Part shown: positions 25,706-36,331 of the stretch, in pieces
Numbering within the stretch: the first letter of the stretch is position 1
How the letters are laid out: every line of letters begins with the position of its first letter
Source of the DNA: Streptomyces sp. WAC05374
Lineage (GTDB): Bacteria; Actinomycetota; Actinomycetes; Streptomycetales; Streptomycetaceae
Direction: 5' to 3'
DNA: 64,000 bases
Assembly: GCF_004353505.1 (NCBI RefSeq)
Contig: NZ_SMNQ01000016.1
Coordinates: forward strand, 62,001 to 126,000
Made by a program: the position numbers and the translations under genes
Notes under the pieces: model-generated
The model's database searches: none
Seen by the model: only the letters and a program-made list of their open reading frames with translations
What the model was told of the DNA's origin: nothing

Positions 25706-26524
25706 TCAGCCCCGGGGTGCGCGCGCGAGTTGGCGGGACTGGGCGACCAGCCGGTCGGCGCTGTCCCAGACCTCGGCGTCCTCCTCCAGGAAACCGCCGG
25801 CGAGGTTGCGCGTGGTGATGGAGACCCGCAGCGGGCCGGGGGCGGGGCGGCAGCGTATGTGCGCGGTGAGCTCCACGGTCGGCGTCCAGCCGGTGAGGCC
25901 GAGCTCGAAGGAGGTCGGGGGCAGGGCGTCCACGGTGAGCAGCAGGGACAGCGGGTCGGGCTCGCGGCCGTCGGCCAGGCCGAACCAGCCGCGCATCTCA
26001 CCCTTGCCGGACGGGGCGCCGACGGCCCACCCGAGGGTGGTCGGGTCGAGCTTGATGTCGAGGCGCTCGGTGATGGCGGAGGAGCCGGGGATGGGCGCCG
26101 GGCCGTCGGACGGGCCCAGGCAGTGCTCGCGCGGCGGGATGGCGGGCGGCTTGGCCGTCGTCCGCACGTCGTCGGAGAGGGAGTCCAGGTCGCCGTAGGA
26201 GGCGAGGACCCGGATGCGCTCGACCTCGGTGCCGTCCTCCGCGTACTGCACGAGCGACGCCTGGCCGGTGGAGAGCGTGCGGCCGGTGCGGACTGTCTCG
26301 GTGCGGATCACGGCCGGGCCCGGCACGGACGGCGTCAGGTAGTGCGCCGAGATGGTGAACGGGTCGGGGTGCGGCAGCGCTTCACCGAGCGCACGGCCGA
26401 GCAGGGCGAGCAGGTAGCCGCCATTGACCGCCTGGATGATCGTCCAGCCGGCGGAGAGCTCCGCGTCGTAGACGCCGGGCTCCCGGAGGGTCACCGCGGT
26501 GTCGCGGTCGAACTCGCTGTCCAT
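25706..26524 (-). CDS. Acyl-CoA thioesterase-like protein (double hotdog, TesB-like)
   Basis: 272 residues, the length of a tandem hotdog thioesterase. The first domain has AGWTIIQAVNGGYLLALLGRAL followed by PDPFTISAHYLTPSVPGPAVI; the second has FGLADGREPDPLSLLLTVDALPPTSFELG and ends with AEVWDSADRLVAQSRQLA, the usual closing strand of this family. It probably hydrolyses an acyl-CoA. The ATG is 26 bp past the stop of the TRIC-type channel gene, so the two are likely co-transcribed. It is convergent with the FabR-like regulator, which fits lipid metabolism loosely. Confidence 0.87.
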   Translation of the reverse strand: MDSEFDRDTAVTLREPGVYDAELSAGWTIIQAVNGGYLLALLGRALGEALPHPDPFTISAHYLTPSVPGPAVIRTETVRTGRTLSTGQASLVQYAEDGTEVERIRVLASYGDLDSLSDDVRTTAKPPAIPPREHCLGPSDGPAPIPGSSAITERLDIKLDPTTLGWAVGAPSGKGEMRGWFGLADGREPDPLSLLLTVDALPPTSFELGLTGWTPTVELTAHIRCRPAPGPLRVSITTRNLAGGFLEEDAEVWDSADRLVAQSRQLARAPRG

Positions 26525-26550
26525 GCCCGGCACAGTACAACAGGAAATTA

Positions 26551-27225
26551 CTAAGCGGTAGCTTTTTCGGGTGTCTCGGTCGCGGTGGACCGGCGGTTCC
26601 AGGCGCGGGGGGCCCGCCAGTGGTAGCGCATGGCGAGGAGGCGCAGGAGGAACGTCGTCAGGGCGGCGAGCGCGCTGGTGAAAGGGTTCAGCATCTCGAA
26701 GCGGATGCAGAGCGCGACCATGGTGGCGCCCACGATGGCCGGCACGGCGTACAGGTCGCGGTCCCAGCGCAGCAGCGACGGCACCTCGTTGGCCAGCACG
26801 TCGCGCAGCACGCCGCCCCCGACGCCGGTGGCCAGGCCGAGCACGGCGGAGAAGGTGAGACCGAGGCCGTGCTCGTACGCCTTGGTCGTCCCCGCCACGC
26901 AGAAGAGCCCGAGCCCGGCGGCGTCGAAGACGTTCACCGCCGCCTGGGTCCGCTCCACGACCGGGTGCAGGAAGAAGACGAGCACGGTCGCGACCAGCGG
27001 CATGACGAAGTACCCCAGGTCCGTGAAGGCGGCGGGCGGTACGGCGCCGATGACGAGGTCCCGGAACAGCCCTCCGCCCAGGGCGGTGACCTCGGCGAGG
27101 ACGGCGATGCCGAAGACGTCGAAGTTCTTGCGCACGGCGAGCAGGGCGCCGGAGATCGCGAACACGAAGATGCCCGCGAGGTCGAGCGCGTGTTGCACGG
27201 AGGGGGTGAAGAATTCCTGGAGCAC
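26551..27225 (-). CDS. Trimeric intracellular cation (TRIC) channel family protein (UPF0126)
   Basis: 224 residues with about seven membrane helices in two repeats of the UPF0126 domain: DLAGIFVFAISGALLAVRKNFDVFGIAVLAEVTALGGGLFRDL in segments, then the repeat with GLATGVGGGVLRDVLANEVP. The GGGxxRD motif in each repeat (GGGLFRDL, GGGVLRDV) is the pore signature of prokaryotic TRIC channels, which pass potassium or other monovalent cations. A Thr/Glu/Lys-rich tail follows. The start is GTG at 27225, without a clear ribosome site. Confidence 0.9.
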   Translation of the reverse strand: MLQEFFTPSVQHALDLAGIFVFAISGALLAVRKNFDVFGIAVLAEVTALGGGLFRDLVIGAVPPAAFTDLGYFVMPLVATVLVFFLHPVVERTQAAVNVFDAAGLGLFCVAGTTKAYEHGLGLTFSAVLGLATGVGGGVLRDVLANEVPSLLRWDRDLYAVPAIVGATMVALCIRFEMLNPFTSALAALTTFLLRLLAMRYHWRAPRAWNRRSTATETPEKATA

Positions 27226-27372
27226 CGCCCAATTGTGCCGGTTCCCCCCGGGGGCTCCGCCCCGCCGGACGGCTGCCCCCGCGCGTCGCCGGCCCAGGCA
27301 CGGACCACCGCGCCGGACGGCTGCCCCCGGAGCGCCCCGGAGGAGACACCCCCGCGCAACCAGCACCCGGAC

Positions 27373-27396
27373 GGGGTGGCCCCGAGGGGCCACCCC
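27373..27396 (-). terminator. Terminator hairpin of the oligopeptide ABC operon
   Basis: GGGGTGGCCCC (27373-27383) and GGGGCCACCCC (27386-27396) form an 11-bp stem with almost no loop, so a few inner pairs must open. It lies 8 bp past the stop of the last ABC gene. The adjacent non-coding stretch to 27225 holds a repeated GCCGGACGGCTGCCCCC and no gene. Confidence 0.65.
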
Positions 27397-27403
27397 GCGC
27401 GGG

Positions 27404-28584
<1,181 letters not shown>

Positions 28585-28588
<4 letters not shown>

Positions 28589-29676
28589 AGCTTCGGCGCA
28601 ATCTCTTCGGTCCAGATCCGCGTGCGCTCCGCCTGGTCCATGTGGCAGGCGGAGAAGTGGCCGGAGCCCACTTCACGCAGTTCCGGGCGCTCGGTGCGGG
28701 TGATCCCGCCCTTGGGCACGTCCGCGTACGGGCAGCGCGGGTTGAAGGCGCAGCCGCTCGGGACGTTGATGAGGGACGGCGGCTGGCCCTTGACCGGGAT
28801 GAGGCGGTCGGTCTGGTCCCGGTCGATGCGGGGCATCGATCCGAGCAGGCCCCAGGTGTAGGGGTGCTGCGGCTCGTAGAAGATCTTGTCGACCGGGCCG
28901 CGCTCCACGCACCGGCCGCCGTACATCACCAGGATGTCGTCGGCGATCTCGGCCACCACGCCGAGGTCGTGGGTGATGATGACGACCGCCGAGCCGAACT
29001 CCTTCTGGAGGTCCCGGATCAGGTCCAGGATCTGCGCCTGGACGGTGACGTCCAGCGCGGTCGTCGGCTCGTCGGCGATCAGCAGCTCGGGGTTGTTGAC
29101 CAGCGCCATCGCGATCATCGCGCGCTGGCGCATGCCGCCGGAGAACTCGTGCGGGTAGGAGTCCACCCGCTTGCCCGGCTCGGGGATGCCCACGCGGTCC
29201 AGCAGTTCGACGGCGCGGGCGCGGGCGACCTTCTTGGTCACCTTGTTGTGGATGCGGTACGCCTCCACGATCTGGCTGCCGACCGTGTAGTACGGATGCA
29301 TCGCGGACAGCGGGTCCTGGAAGATCATCGCCATCTCGCGGCCCCGCAGCCGCCGCACCTCGTCGGGGTCGGCGCCCACCAGCTCCTTGCCGTCGAGCCA
29401 GATCTCCCCGCTCATGCGCACGTTCTTGCCGCGCGCGCCGAGCCGGTGCAGGCCCATGATGGCGAGCGAGGTGACGGACTTGCCGGAGCCGGACTCGCCG
29501 ACGACGCCGAGGGTCTTGCCCTTCTCGAGCTGGAAGGAGAGCCCGTCCACCGACTTGACCAGGCCGTCGTCGGTCGGGAAGTGCACCTTGAGGTCGCGTA
29601 CGTCGAGGAAGGCACGCGGCTCGCTGGTGCCGGGGCGGTCCTCCACCACGGCACCGGTCTTGGACAGTTCGGTCAT
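28585..29676 (-). CDS. Oligopeptide/dipeptide ABC transporter ATP-binding protein (OppD/DppD type)
   Basis: 363 residues with a complete ATPase: Walker A VVGESGSGKSVTSLA, signature FSGGMRQRAMIAMAL, Walker B LLIADEPTTALDVT and the switch His in VVIITHDLG. The C-terminal oligopeptide motif with CAFNPRCPYA is present. The ATG overlaps the stop of the permease gene (ATGA) and its stop overlaps the next ATPase, so the last three genes are translated in a coupled series. Confidence 0.95.
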
Positions 29677-30680
29677 GACACCCTCACGCGCGGGTCGACG
29701 ACGGCGTACAGAAGGTCAACCACGAGGTTGAGGAAGACGACGAAGAACGCCGCGAGCAGGGTGACGCCGAGGATCGGCGGCAGGTCGTTGGCGACGATCG
29801 ACTGCACCGCGTACTCACCGATGCCGTGCAGCGAGTACACCGACTCCGTGATCACCGCGCCGCCGAGCAGCAGGCCGATGTCCATGCCGAAGACGGTGAC
29901 GATCGGGGTGAGCGCGGCCCGCAGGCCGTGCTTGGCGACCACCCGCCGCTCGCGCATGCCCTTGGCACGGGCGGTGCGGATGAAGTCCTCGCTCATCGCC
30001 TCGAGCATCCCGGAGCGGGTGAGACGGGCGTAGATCGCCGCGTACAGCAGGGCGAGCGAACACCACGGCAGGAAGAGGGTGTTGGCCCACTGCGAGGGGT
30101 TCTCGGTGAACGGGACGTACGTCCGGCCGAAGATCTCCAGCTTGTAGCTGAAGAGCAGCAGGAAGAGCTGGGCGGTGAAGAAGATGGGCAGGGAGACGCC
30201 GGCGAGGGCGCCGCCCATGGCGGCCCGGTCGAAGAACGAGCCGGGCTTGAGCGCCGAGATGACGCCGACGACGATGCCGGAGACCAGCCAGAGCACGGCC
30301 GCGCCGATGGCCAGGGAGATGGTGATCGGCAGCCGGTCGACCAGCTCCGGCCACACCTCCAGGTTGTTCTTGAAGGAGTAACCGAAGCAGGGCATGTCGC
30401 ACCGGACGGTGGTGGGGCCCCGCTCATAGGTGGCGCCGGTGACGATCCCCTTGATGAAGTCCCAGTACTGGATGTAGACCGGGTCCTCGAGGCCGAGGTT
30501 CCGCTTGACGGCCGCGATGTCCTCGGGCGTGGGGTTCTTGCCGATGTACTGCTGGGCGAGCTGATCGACCGTCTGGCCGGCCAGCTTCGGCAGGATGAAG
30601 AAGATGCCGAAGGTGACCGCCGTGACGACCAGCAGCAGGATCACTGCCGCGATCAGTCGGCGGATGATGTACGAGATCAC
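29673..30680 (-). CDS. Oligopeptide/dipeptide ABC transporter permease (DppB type)
   Basis: 335 residues. It begins with the DppB-type membrane helix YIIRRLIAAVILLLVVTAVTFGIFFILP, has a large external loop with DPVYIQYWDF, then five more helices. The cytoplasmic EAA loop is recognisable in SEDFIRTARAKGMRERRVVAKHGLRAALTPI (segments), the contact with the ATPases. Two Cys in the external loop (VRCDMPCFGY) are distinctive. It is separated from the binding-protein gene by 81 bp containing a strong hairpin. Confidence 0.93.
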   Translation of the reverse strand: MISYIIRRLIAAVILLLVVTAVTFGIFFILPKLAGQTVDQLAQQYIGKNPTPEDIAAVKRNLGLEDPVYIQYWDFIKGIVTGATYERGPTTVRCDMPCFGYSFKNNLEVWPELVDRLPITISLAIGAAVLWLVSGIVVGVISALKPGSFFDRAAMGGALAGVSLPIFFTAQLFLLLFSYKLEIFGRTYVPFTENPSQWANTLFLPWCSLALLYAAIYARLTRSGMLEAMSEDFIRTARAKGMRERRVVAKHGLRAALTPIVTVFGMDIGLLLGGAVITESVYSLHGIGEYAVQSIVANDLPPILGVTLLAAFFVVFLNLVVDLLYAVVDPRVRVS

Positions 30681-30693
30681 GGGGACCGGCGCC

Positions 30694-30737
30694 GGTGCCC
30701 GCGGGCCGCACCGAGGATGCGGGGGCCCGCGGGCACC
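30694..30737 (-). promoter_or_regulatory. Intercistronic stem-loop between binding protein and permease
   Basis: GGTGCCCGCGGGCC (30694-30707) pairs perfectly over 14 bp with its complement at 30724-30737 around a 16-base loop. Placed after an abundant binding protein and before the membrane subunits, such a hairpin often stops part of the transcripts or protects the upstream mRNA, giving excess binding protein. Confidence 0.75.
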
Positions 30738-30761
30738 AATGCCTTCACCTGCCTTCCGGGG

Positions 30762-32513
30762 CTACTTCTTCGTGGTGCCGATGTTGAGGTAGTCGTACTG
30801 ACCGCTCCAGGCCGCCGAGGCGACCATGTTGGTGCCGTGCGGCGAGCGGTAGTTCAGGACCTTGAAGTACGACAGCGGGACGATGGCCGCCTGCTCCATG
30901 ACCTTCTTGTCGACCTCGACGTACGCCTTGTTGCGCGCGCTCTCGTCGGTGTTGGCGATGGCGTCGTCCAGCAGCTTGTTGATCGCCGGGTCGTTCAGCT
31001 CCGACAGGTTGGTGTTGCCGGACTGGCCGATGGCCTTGCCGTGCACGATCTGCTGGAGGTAGCCGTAGCCGGTCGGCCAGTCGGCGCCCCACTGCATCAT
31101 GATCAGACCGATGTTCTGCTTCTTGGTGAAGGAGGGGACACCGGCGTAGTCACTGAAGTACTTGCTGCCCGGGTACTGCTTGATCTTGGCGTCGATGCCG
31201 ACCTTCTTCAGCGACGCGACGACGGCCGTGGCGGCGTCGATCTCGGGCTGGCGCTCACTGCGGGCGGAGATGAAGGTGGAGATCTTCTCCTGGCCGCAGG
31301 CCTTCAGGTGCTGCTTGGCCTTGGCGGCGTCGCCCTTGTTGCCCTCGCTCGGGTACAGGTCGAACTTCTCGTGGCCCGGGAGGTCGTTCGGCATCACGGT
31401 GGTGGCGATGTCACCGCGGATCGGGCCGCCCATCGCGGTCTGCACGGAGACCTTGTCGATGGCGTACTGCACGGCCTTGCGGCACTCGACGTTGTCGAAC
31501 GGCTTCACTTTGGTGTTGATCGCCGTGTAGACGAGCCGGCCGCCGTAGGTGTTGTCGGTGTTGGCCTTCAGGTCCGCCTTGGCCAGGATCTGCGCCTGCG
31601 TCTGGGCGTCGACGCCACCGCCCTTGAGGTCGGCGGTGATGTCGCCGGACATCAGGTCCTTGTCGATGGTGGCCTGGTTGACCTTGAGGTTCAGGACGAT
31701 CTTGTCCGGGTACTGCTTGCGCAGCGGGTCGGTCTTGGCGTCCCAGTGCTCGTTGCGGACGAGCGTGACCTGCTTGCCGTCCTGGTAGGTCTCGAACTTG
31801 TACGAGCCCGAGGACAGGATCGACTTGGTGTAGTCGGCGCCCTTGTCCTTGGCCTTCGGCACCGGGGCGGTCTGCGGGGCGCTGACCAGGTAGTCGAAGT
31901 CCGCGAAGGGCTTGTTGAGCTTGAAGACGATGGTGTGGTCGTCCGGGGTCTGGATGGACTCCAGGCCCTTGTCGCTCTTGTCCTTGTACGGACCCTTGTA
32001 CTTGGCCGGGTCGGCGAGGAGCTGCTGGAAGTAGTTCGGGCCGTTGGACAGCACGTCACGCGCGAAGTTGGAGCGCTCGACGGCGTACTTGACGTCCTTG
32101 GCCGTGACCGGCGTGCCGTCGGAGTACTTGACGCCCTTGCGGATCTTGTACGTCCAGGTCTTCCCGCCGTCGCTGGGCGTGCCCATGCCCTCGGCGAGGT
32201 CGGCGACGAGCTCGTTGCCCTTCTCGCCGGGGCCCGGCTTGAAGGTCGTCAGCGGACGCGCGTACAGGCGGCTGAAGTTGTAGATGAACGAGTAGTACGT
32301 GTTGCCCGGGTCGAACGACTCGGGGGCGTCGGCCATCGCGTAGGTGACCGTTCCGCCCTTCTTGTCCGAGGCGTTGACGACACCGGTCGTCGCCGCGTTC
32401 GCCTTGGCGTTGCCCTTGTTGCCCGAGTCGCCGTCGTCCGCCTTGCTGCAGCCCGCGAGGAGCAGGCTGGCACTGCTGACGACCGCGATCGCGGCCACTG
32501 CTGACCTTCGCAT
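30762..32513 (-). CDS. Oligopeptide/dipeptide ABC transporter substrate-binding lipoprotein (SBP family 5)
   Basis: 583 residues. A lipoprotein signal precedes the lipobox LLLAGC (Cys at 22), so the mature protein is anchored outside the membrane. Family 5 features follow: GGTVTYAMADAPESFDPGN, the stretch KYSDGTPVTAKDVKYAVERS and the late GYGYLQQI region. The N-terminal linker is rich in Asn, Ala and Lys. The ATG at 32513 has GGGGAG about 10 nt upstream. The ligand class (peptides) follows from the family; the exact ligand is unknown. It lies between the two permease genes in the operon. Confidence 0.94.
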   Translation of the reverse strand: MRRSAVAAIAVVSSASLLLAGCSKADDGDSGNKGNAKANAATTGVVNASDKKGGTVTYAMADAPESFDPGNTYYSFIYNFSRLYARPLTTFKPGPGEKGNELVADLAEGMGTPSDGGKTWTYKIRKGVKYSDGTPVTAKDVKYAVERSNFARDVLSNGPNYFQQLLADPAKYKGPYKDKSDKGLESIQTPDDHTIVFKLNKPFADFDYLVSAPQTAPVPKAKDKGADYTKSILSSGSYKFETYQDGKQVTLVRNEHWDAKTDPLRKQYPDKIVLNLKVNQATIDKDLMSGDITADLKGGGVDAQTQAQILAKADLKANTDNTYGGRLVYTAINTKVKPFDNVECRKAVQYAIDKVSVQTAMGGPIRGDIATTVMPNDLPGHEKFDLYPSEGNKGDAAKAKQHLKACGQEKISTFISARSERQPEIDAATAVVASLKKVGIDAKIKQYPGSKYFSDYAGVPSFTKKQNIGLIMMQWGADWPTGYGYLQQIVHGKAIGQSGNTNLSELNDPAINKLLDDAIANTDESARNKAYVEVDKKVMEQAAIVPLSYFKVLNYRSPHGTNMVASAAWSGQYDYLNIGTTKK

Positions 32514-32598
32514 TTTCGTCGAACTCCCCTTTGTTTTCGGAAACATGTCGGGACAAAACCGGCCCGGTGGTGCGGCCGCGCGGATGACGTGGCAGACG

Positions 32599-33597
32599 TC
32601 AGCGGCTGCGCGGGTCGAGAGCGTCCCGAAGGCCATCACCGAGCAGGTTGAAGGCCAGTACGGTGATGAAGATCGCGAGGCCGGGGACGAGCATGAACTG
32701 CGGATCGACTTCGAAGAAGGTCACCGCCTCCCTCAGCATGCCGCCCCACGAAGCCTGCGGTGGCTGGATTCCGACGCCGAGGAAGCTGAGCGACGCCTCG
32801 AAGATGATGTTGGTCGGAATGAGCAGTGTCGCGTAGACCGTGATCGGCCCCACGAGGTTCGGCAGCAGCTCGCGGAAGAGGATGTACGGGCCGCGGGCCC
32901 CCATCCCGCGCGAGGCGTCGATGAACTCGCGCTCCCTCAGGGCGAGGGTCTGGCCGCGCACGATGCGCGCCATGTAGGGCCAGTTGAAGAACCCGATGAC
33001 GAAGATGAGCACGCTGATGTGCAGCGGCAGGCCCTCCAGACCGAAGGCACCGCCCTGGAGCGTCGCCGAGATGGCGATGGCGAACAGCAGCAGCGGGAAC
33101 GCCAGGAAGGTGTCCATCAGCCGGCTGATGAAGGTGTCCACGCGGCCGCCGTAGTACCCGGCGACCAGGCCGAGCACCACGCCGATCACGTTGGACAGGA
33201 CCGTCGCGCCGAAGGCGACGACCAGCGAGACCCAGGAGCCCTCGAGGATGCGGGCCAGGATGTCGCGGCCGAACTTCGGGTCGACGCCCAGCGGGTGGTC
33301 CCAGCTCATCCCGCCGAACCCGCCCTTGGGGAGCGAGGTGTTGGGATCGACCAGGTCCTGCTGGAAGGCGTTCGGGTCCAGGCCGAGCAGCGCCTGGAGC
33401 GGCCGGGAGAGCACGGCGACCAGGATGAGCAGGATGACGATCACTCCGCCGGTCACGGCCATCTTGTCCCGCTTGAAGCGGGCCCAGGCGATCTGACCGA
33501 GTGAACGACCTTCGATCTGCTTGGACTTGACGCCTTCAAGTACGGCCTCAGGCGCCGCCTCGGCCTGTGATCCGGTGGTCTCAATGGGTGCGGTCAT
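32599..33597 (-). CDS. Oligopeptide/dipeptide ABC transporter permease (DppC type)
   Basis: 332 residues. A soluble N-tail is followed by the helix KMAVTGGVIVILLILVAVL, an external loop with HPLGVDPKFGRDILARIL (the DppC signature) and five more helices. The EAA loop is REFIDASRGMGARGPYILFRELLPNLVGPI, read in segments. In most opp/dpp operons permease C follows permease B; here it is the first gene, upstream of the binding protein. The 293-bp region before its ATG (33598-33890) should hold the operon promoter; I see no further gene there. Confidence 0.94.
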   Translation of the reverse strand: MTAPIETTGSQAEAAPEAVLEGVKSKQIEGRSLGQIAWARFKRDKMAVTGGVIVILLILVAVLSRPLQALLGLDPNAFQQDLVDPNTSLPKGGFGGMSWDHPLGVDPKFGRDILARILEGSWVSLVVAFGATVLSNVIGVVLGLVAGYYGGRVDTFISRLMDTFLAFPLLLFAIAISATLQGGAFGLEGLPLHISVLIFVIGFFNWPYMARIVRGQTLALREREFIDASRGMGARGPYILFRELLPNLVGPITVYATLLIPTNIIFEASLSFLGVGIQPPQASWGGMLREAVTFFEVDPQFMLVPGLAIFITVLAFNLLGDGLRDALDPRSR

Positions 33598-33890
33598 CGT
33601 CCCTCGTGCTCGCCCGTGCCGACGGTCGCCGACAGTGCTCGACGGACCGCCCGGATCTGCGGCGCGGTCCGTTCAGGAGGTGCGCGAATGCACTGCACGC
33701 ATGTGCGACGCCCCCTGGTTGGGGGGAGTCTTCAATGGGTTCACGATCACCCGCCAGACCTCATCGGGAATGTTTGCGCAACCGTGATGCGGGTCTGCGG
33801 CTTCCGTTATCCGGACGTAGTGATCGGCTCAGCGGACCAACTCGGCCGCTATGGAAGCGAAACGGACAGGCCGGGACGGCGGCCGCCGTG

Positions 33891-34694
33891 TCAGGCGCGG
33901 GGCGGGTAGCCGTACCCGGTGCCGGGCACGACGGGCGCGGTGGCGTGCGCCTCGCGGTCGTAGAAGGGGCGGGCGTTGGCCCGCAGCCACATCGTCACCG
34001 GGTCGTGCTCGTCGGACATCGCGACCGTCGACACGGGCAGGCCGTCGGGGACGGCGGCGATGGACTGCCGCATCATCGCGTGGACGGCCTCGACGGCCGC
34101 CTGACCGGTGTCGTACAGGTCCAGGCCGATGGCGAGGTACGGGGTGCCGAGGGCGGGCTGCACCCAGGCGCGGCGCAGCGAGCGGACGGCGGAGGTGCGG
34201 TGCGCGTTCTGCGTGAGCAGGGCGTAGAACTGCGGGATCTGAATGCCCGGTTCGGACAGTTTGAGGGGGCCCGCGGGCATCCGGTCCAGGCCGGTGGCGA
34301 TGCGCCGGAGGTCCGGCCACGGGATGCCGACGCCACCGCCCGGAGCGTGCGGATTGAGCCAGATGCCCCAGCGGTCGGGGTAGAGGGCGCGGGCGATGTC
34401 ACGGCCGCCGATGACCTCGTGGGCGCGGTTCCAGCCGGAGACGGCGAGCTCCTGGGCGGAGGTGACGCACGGGGCGTACCCGTGACCGTCGACCTCCATG
34501 TTCCCGTACTGGGCGTCGGGCGAGCCGGCCCGGCCGTGCCAGAGCAGCATCCACAGTTGGCCCTCGGCGAGGGCGTGCAGGAGCGCCTCGTAGGTGTCGT
34601 AGCGTCCGGGCGTGACCTGGCCCAGCAGGTGCTCGACCTGCCCGGCCGCGTGCCCGGCCGCCGCTCCGGCCGCCGCGGTGCCTGACGCGCTCAC
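33891..34694 (-). CDS. SseB-like protein (enhanced serine sensitivity family), copy 1
   Basis: About 267 residues. It matches the two-domain SseB family: an N-terminal half with LLHALAEGQLWMLLWHG, VDGHGYAPCVTSAQELAVSGW and GGRDIARALYPDRWGIWLNP, and a C-terminal half with YLAIGLDLYD and DPVTMWLRANARPFYDREA. In E. coli SseB overproduction alters serine sensitivity; its molecular role is unknown. The GTG at 34694 is chosen; an in-frame GTG at 34721 is possible. It lies next to a second SseB-like gene and close to the gcv-glyA-sdaA genes. Confidence 0.82.
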   Translation of the reverse strand: MSASGTAAAGAAAGHAAGQVEHLLGQVTPGRYDTYEALLHALAEGQLWMLLWHGRAGSPDAQYGNMEVDGHGYAPCVTSAQELAVSGWNRAHEVIGGRDIARALYPDRWGIWLNPHAPGGGVGIPWPDLRRIATGLDRMPAGPLKLSEPGIQIPQFYALLTQNAHRTSAVRSLRRAWVQPALGTPYLAIGLDLYDTGQAAVEAVHAMMRQSIAAVPDGLPVSTVAMSDEHDPVTMWLRANARPFYDREAHATAPVVPGTGYGYPPRA

Positions 34695-34730
34695 CCTGGG
34701 TCCCGCCCCTCTTCCGTCCACCCGACCAGC

Positions 34731-35471
34731 TTATGCGTGCCCGCGCTGGTAGAAGGGCCGTACCTTCTCCAGCATCCAGTCGCCCACCGGGTCCTGGGCT
34801 ATGTCGAGCAGGACCAGGTTGACCGGCCAGGGCACCTGGACGCGGCCCAGCGCCCGGCCGAGGGCGTCCATCGGTACGTTACGGTCGGCGCCCTCCCAGG
34901 AGGAGAGCTGGACGCCGATGAAGAGGGTGGGCCCACCGCCCTCGATGCTGGCGAGGCACCGGCGGGCGGTGAGGACCGTACCGGCGGCGTCGAACTCGGC
35001 GGACGCGGCGGACAGCAGGTCGACCGGGTCCTCCTGCCAGTCCGGCTCGAAGAGCCGCACCCGGGCGCCGCTCGCGGGGCCGTCCAGCGGGGTGCGTCCG
35101 GCCCGGCACAGTTCGGCCACGGCCGGCGGGGGCAGCGGGGCGCCGACGGCACCGCCCGGGTTGACGGCGATGCCGAGCTGCGGGGGCAGGCCGCGCGCGA
35201 ACTCGACGGCCGGGGCGACGGCGTACGCCATGTGGGGGCCGACGCAGCTCGTGAACTGCTGCTCGGAGCTGTAGACCGGGACGTACCCCTGGCCGTCGAG
35301 CTCCAGGGTGGGCAGGTCGAGGTTCGGGCTGTCGGGGCCCCCGCCGTTGGGCAGCGGCACCCAGACGTCGCTGCGGCCCAGGACTTCGAGGAGGCGGCCT
35401 CCGGCCGCGGGGTTGCCGAGCGAGGCGGCGAGCACCTCTTCGAGCTCGTTGCCCGGCCATGCGGTGTCCAC
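34731..35471 (-). CDS. SseB-like protein (enhanced serine sensitivity family), copy 2
   Basis: About 246 residues. N-terminal SseB half: NELEEVLAASLGNPAAGGRLLEVL, LELDGQGYVPVYSSEQQF and LGIAVNPGGAVGAPL. C-terminal half: TLFIGVQLSSWEG and DPVGDWMLEKVRPFYQRG, matching the tail of copy 1 (DPVTMWLRANARPFYDR). The start is GTG at 35471 with GGAAG about 5 nt upstream. It is 36 bp upstream of copy 1 and probably co-transcribed; the two are diverged paralogues. Proximity to glycine/serine genes is suggestive only. Confidence 0.83.
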   Translation of the reverse strand: MDTAWPGNELEEVLAASLGNPAAGGRLLEVLGRSDVWVPLPNGGGPDSPNLDLPTLELDGQGYVPVYSSEQQFTSCVGPHMAYAVAPAVEFARGLPPQLGIAVNPGGAVGAPLPPPAVAELCRAGRTPLDGPASGARVRLFEPDWQEDPVDLLSAASAEFDAAGTVLTARRCLASIEGGGPTLFIGVQLSSWEGADRNVPMDALGRALGRVQVPWPVNLVLLDIAQDPVGDWMLEKVRPFYQRGHA

Positions 35472-35551
35472 TGGTGCTTCCGGTCCTTCCCGCGCGTGCG
35501 TGCTGTCGCTGCTGAGCACCCTAACGCGGGCCGCGGGCGCGCCGGCCGGGG

Positions 35552-36223
35552 TCAGCCGAAGGCGACCCGCGTCAGCGCGGACGCCGCCGACCGGTCCAGC
35601 AGGATCGCGGAGGCGCACCCGCGCGGCACGACGCCCCGCTCGGCGTCCCGCACCAGCCGGCCCACCGCCCCGCGGTGCCGTGCGAAGGCGTACCCGGACA
35701 CGCCGCGGCCCCGCTCCCGCTGGCCCTGCCGGGCCGTGCCGGGCGTGACGTCCAGCAGGACCAGGTGCAGGGCCGTGCGGCGCCGCGCCGCCTCGCGGGC
35801 GAGCCAGCGCCGCACCCAGGCCTGGGTGCCGCAGTCGTGGACGACGACGCTCTCGCCCGAGCGCAGCGCCCGCCGCAGCCCCGCGTAGTGCGCGAGCCGG
35901 ACGAGGGGGCGATAGACCGCGTACGGCAGGAAACCGGGCATCCGGCGCTCCCAGCGCTCCCGGGCGTCCTGCGAGTCGATCCCGCGCCCCTGGGCCGTCC
36001 GGGCGATCAGGGTGGACTTGCCGCTGCCGGGCAGGCCCGAGACGACCACCAGGTCGCCCTCCGGGAACGTCAGCGCCCGTGGGCCGCGCCCGCCCCGGGC
36101 GCGCAGGTCGCGCACGACCGGCAGGGCGGGGGCGGTCGCCGCCGCCCGGCCCGGCACGGAAGGCATGGGCTGCGCGGGCACGCCCGCGGTCGTCGCGTAC
36201 GCCCCGGTCCGCTGCACCGTCAT
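35552..36223 (-). CDS. P-loop ATP-binding protein (AAA/kinase-like)
   Basis: 223 residues. After a flexible Ala/Pro-rich start of about 45 residues comes LVVVSGLPGSGKSTLIART, a clear Walker A of the zeta-toxin/polynucleotide-kinase-like group. Next is a YAVYRPLVRLAHYAGLRRALRSGESVVVHDCGT segment with a Walker-B-like strand and VLLDVTPGTARQGQRERGRG, where Arg residues may act as a lid. It probably phosphorylates or hydrolyses an unknown substrate. GGGGGAG is 7 nt before the ATG. It is divergent from the gcv operon. Confidence 0.82.
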   Translation of the reverse strand: MTVQRTGAYATTAGVPAQPMPSVPGRAAATAPALPVVRDLRARGGRGPRALTFPEGDLVVVSGLPGSGKSTLIARTAQGRGIDSQDARERWERRMPGFLPYAVYRPLVRLAHYAGLRRALRSGESVVVHDCGTQAWVRRWLAREAARRRTALHLVLLDVTPGTARQGQRERGRGVSGYAFARHRGAVGRLVRDAERGVVPRGCASAILLDRSAASALTRVAFG

Positions 36224-36331
36224 CGCTACTCCCCCTGCTAGGGCCTGTCCGGCGCCCCGGCGGTCCCTGGGTCGGCTTCTGACGACCCTTGCCCAAGAAG
36301 TGTAAAGAAAGGGTAATAAGCCACAAGCGAT

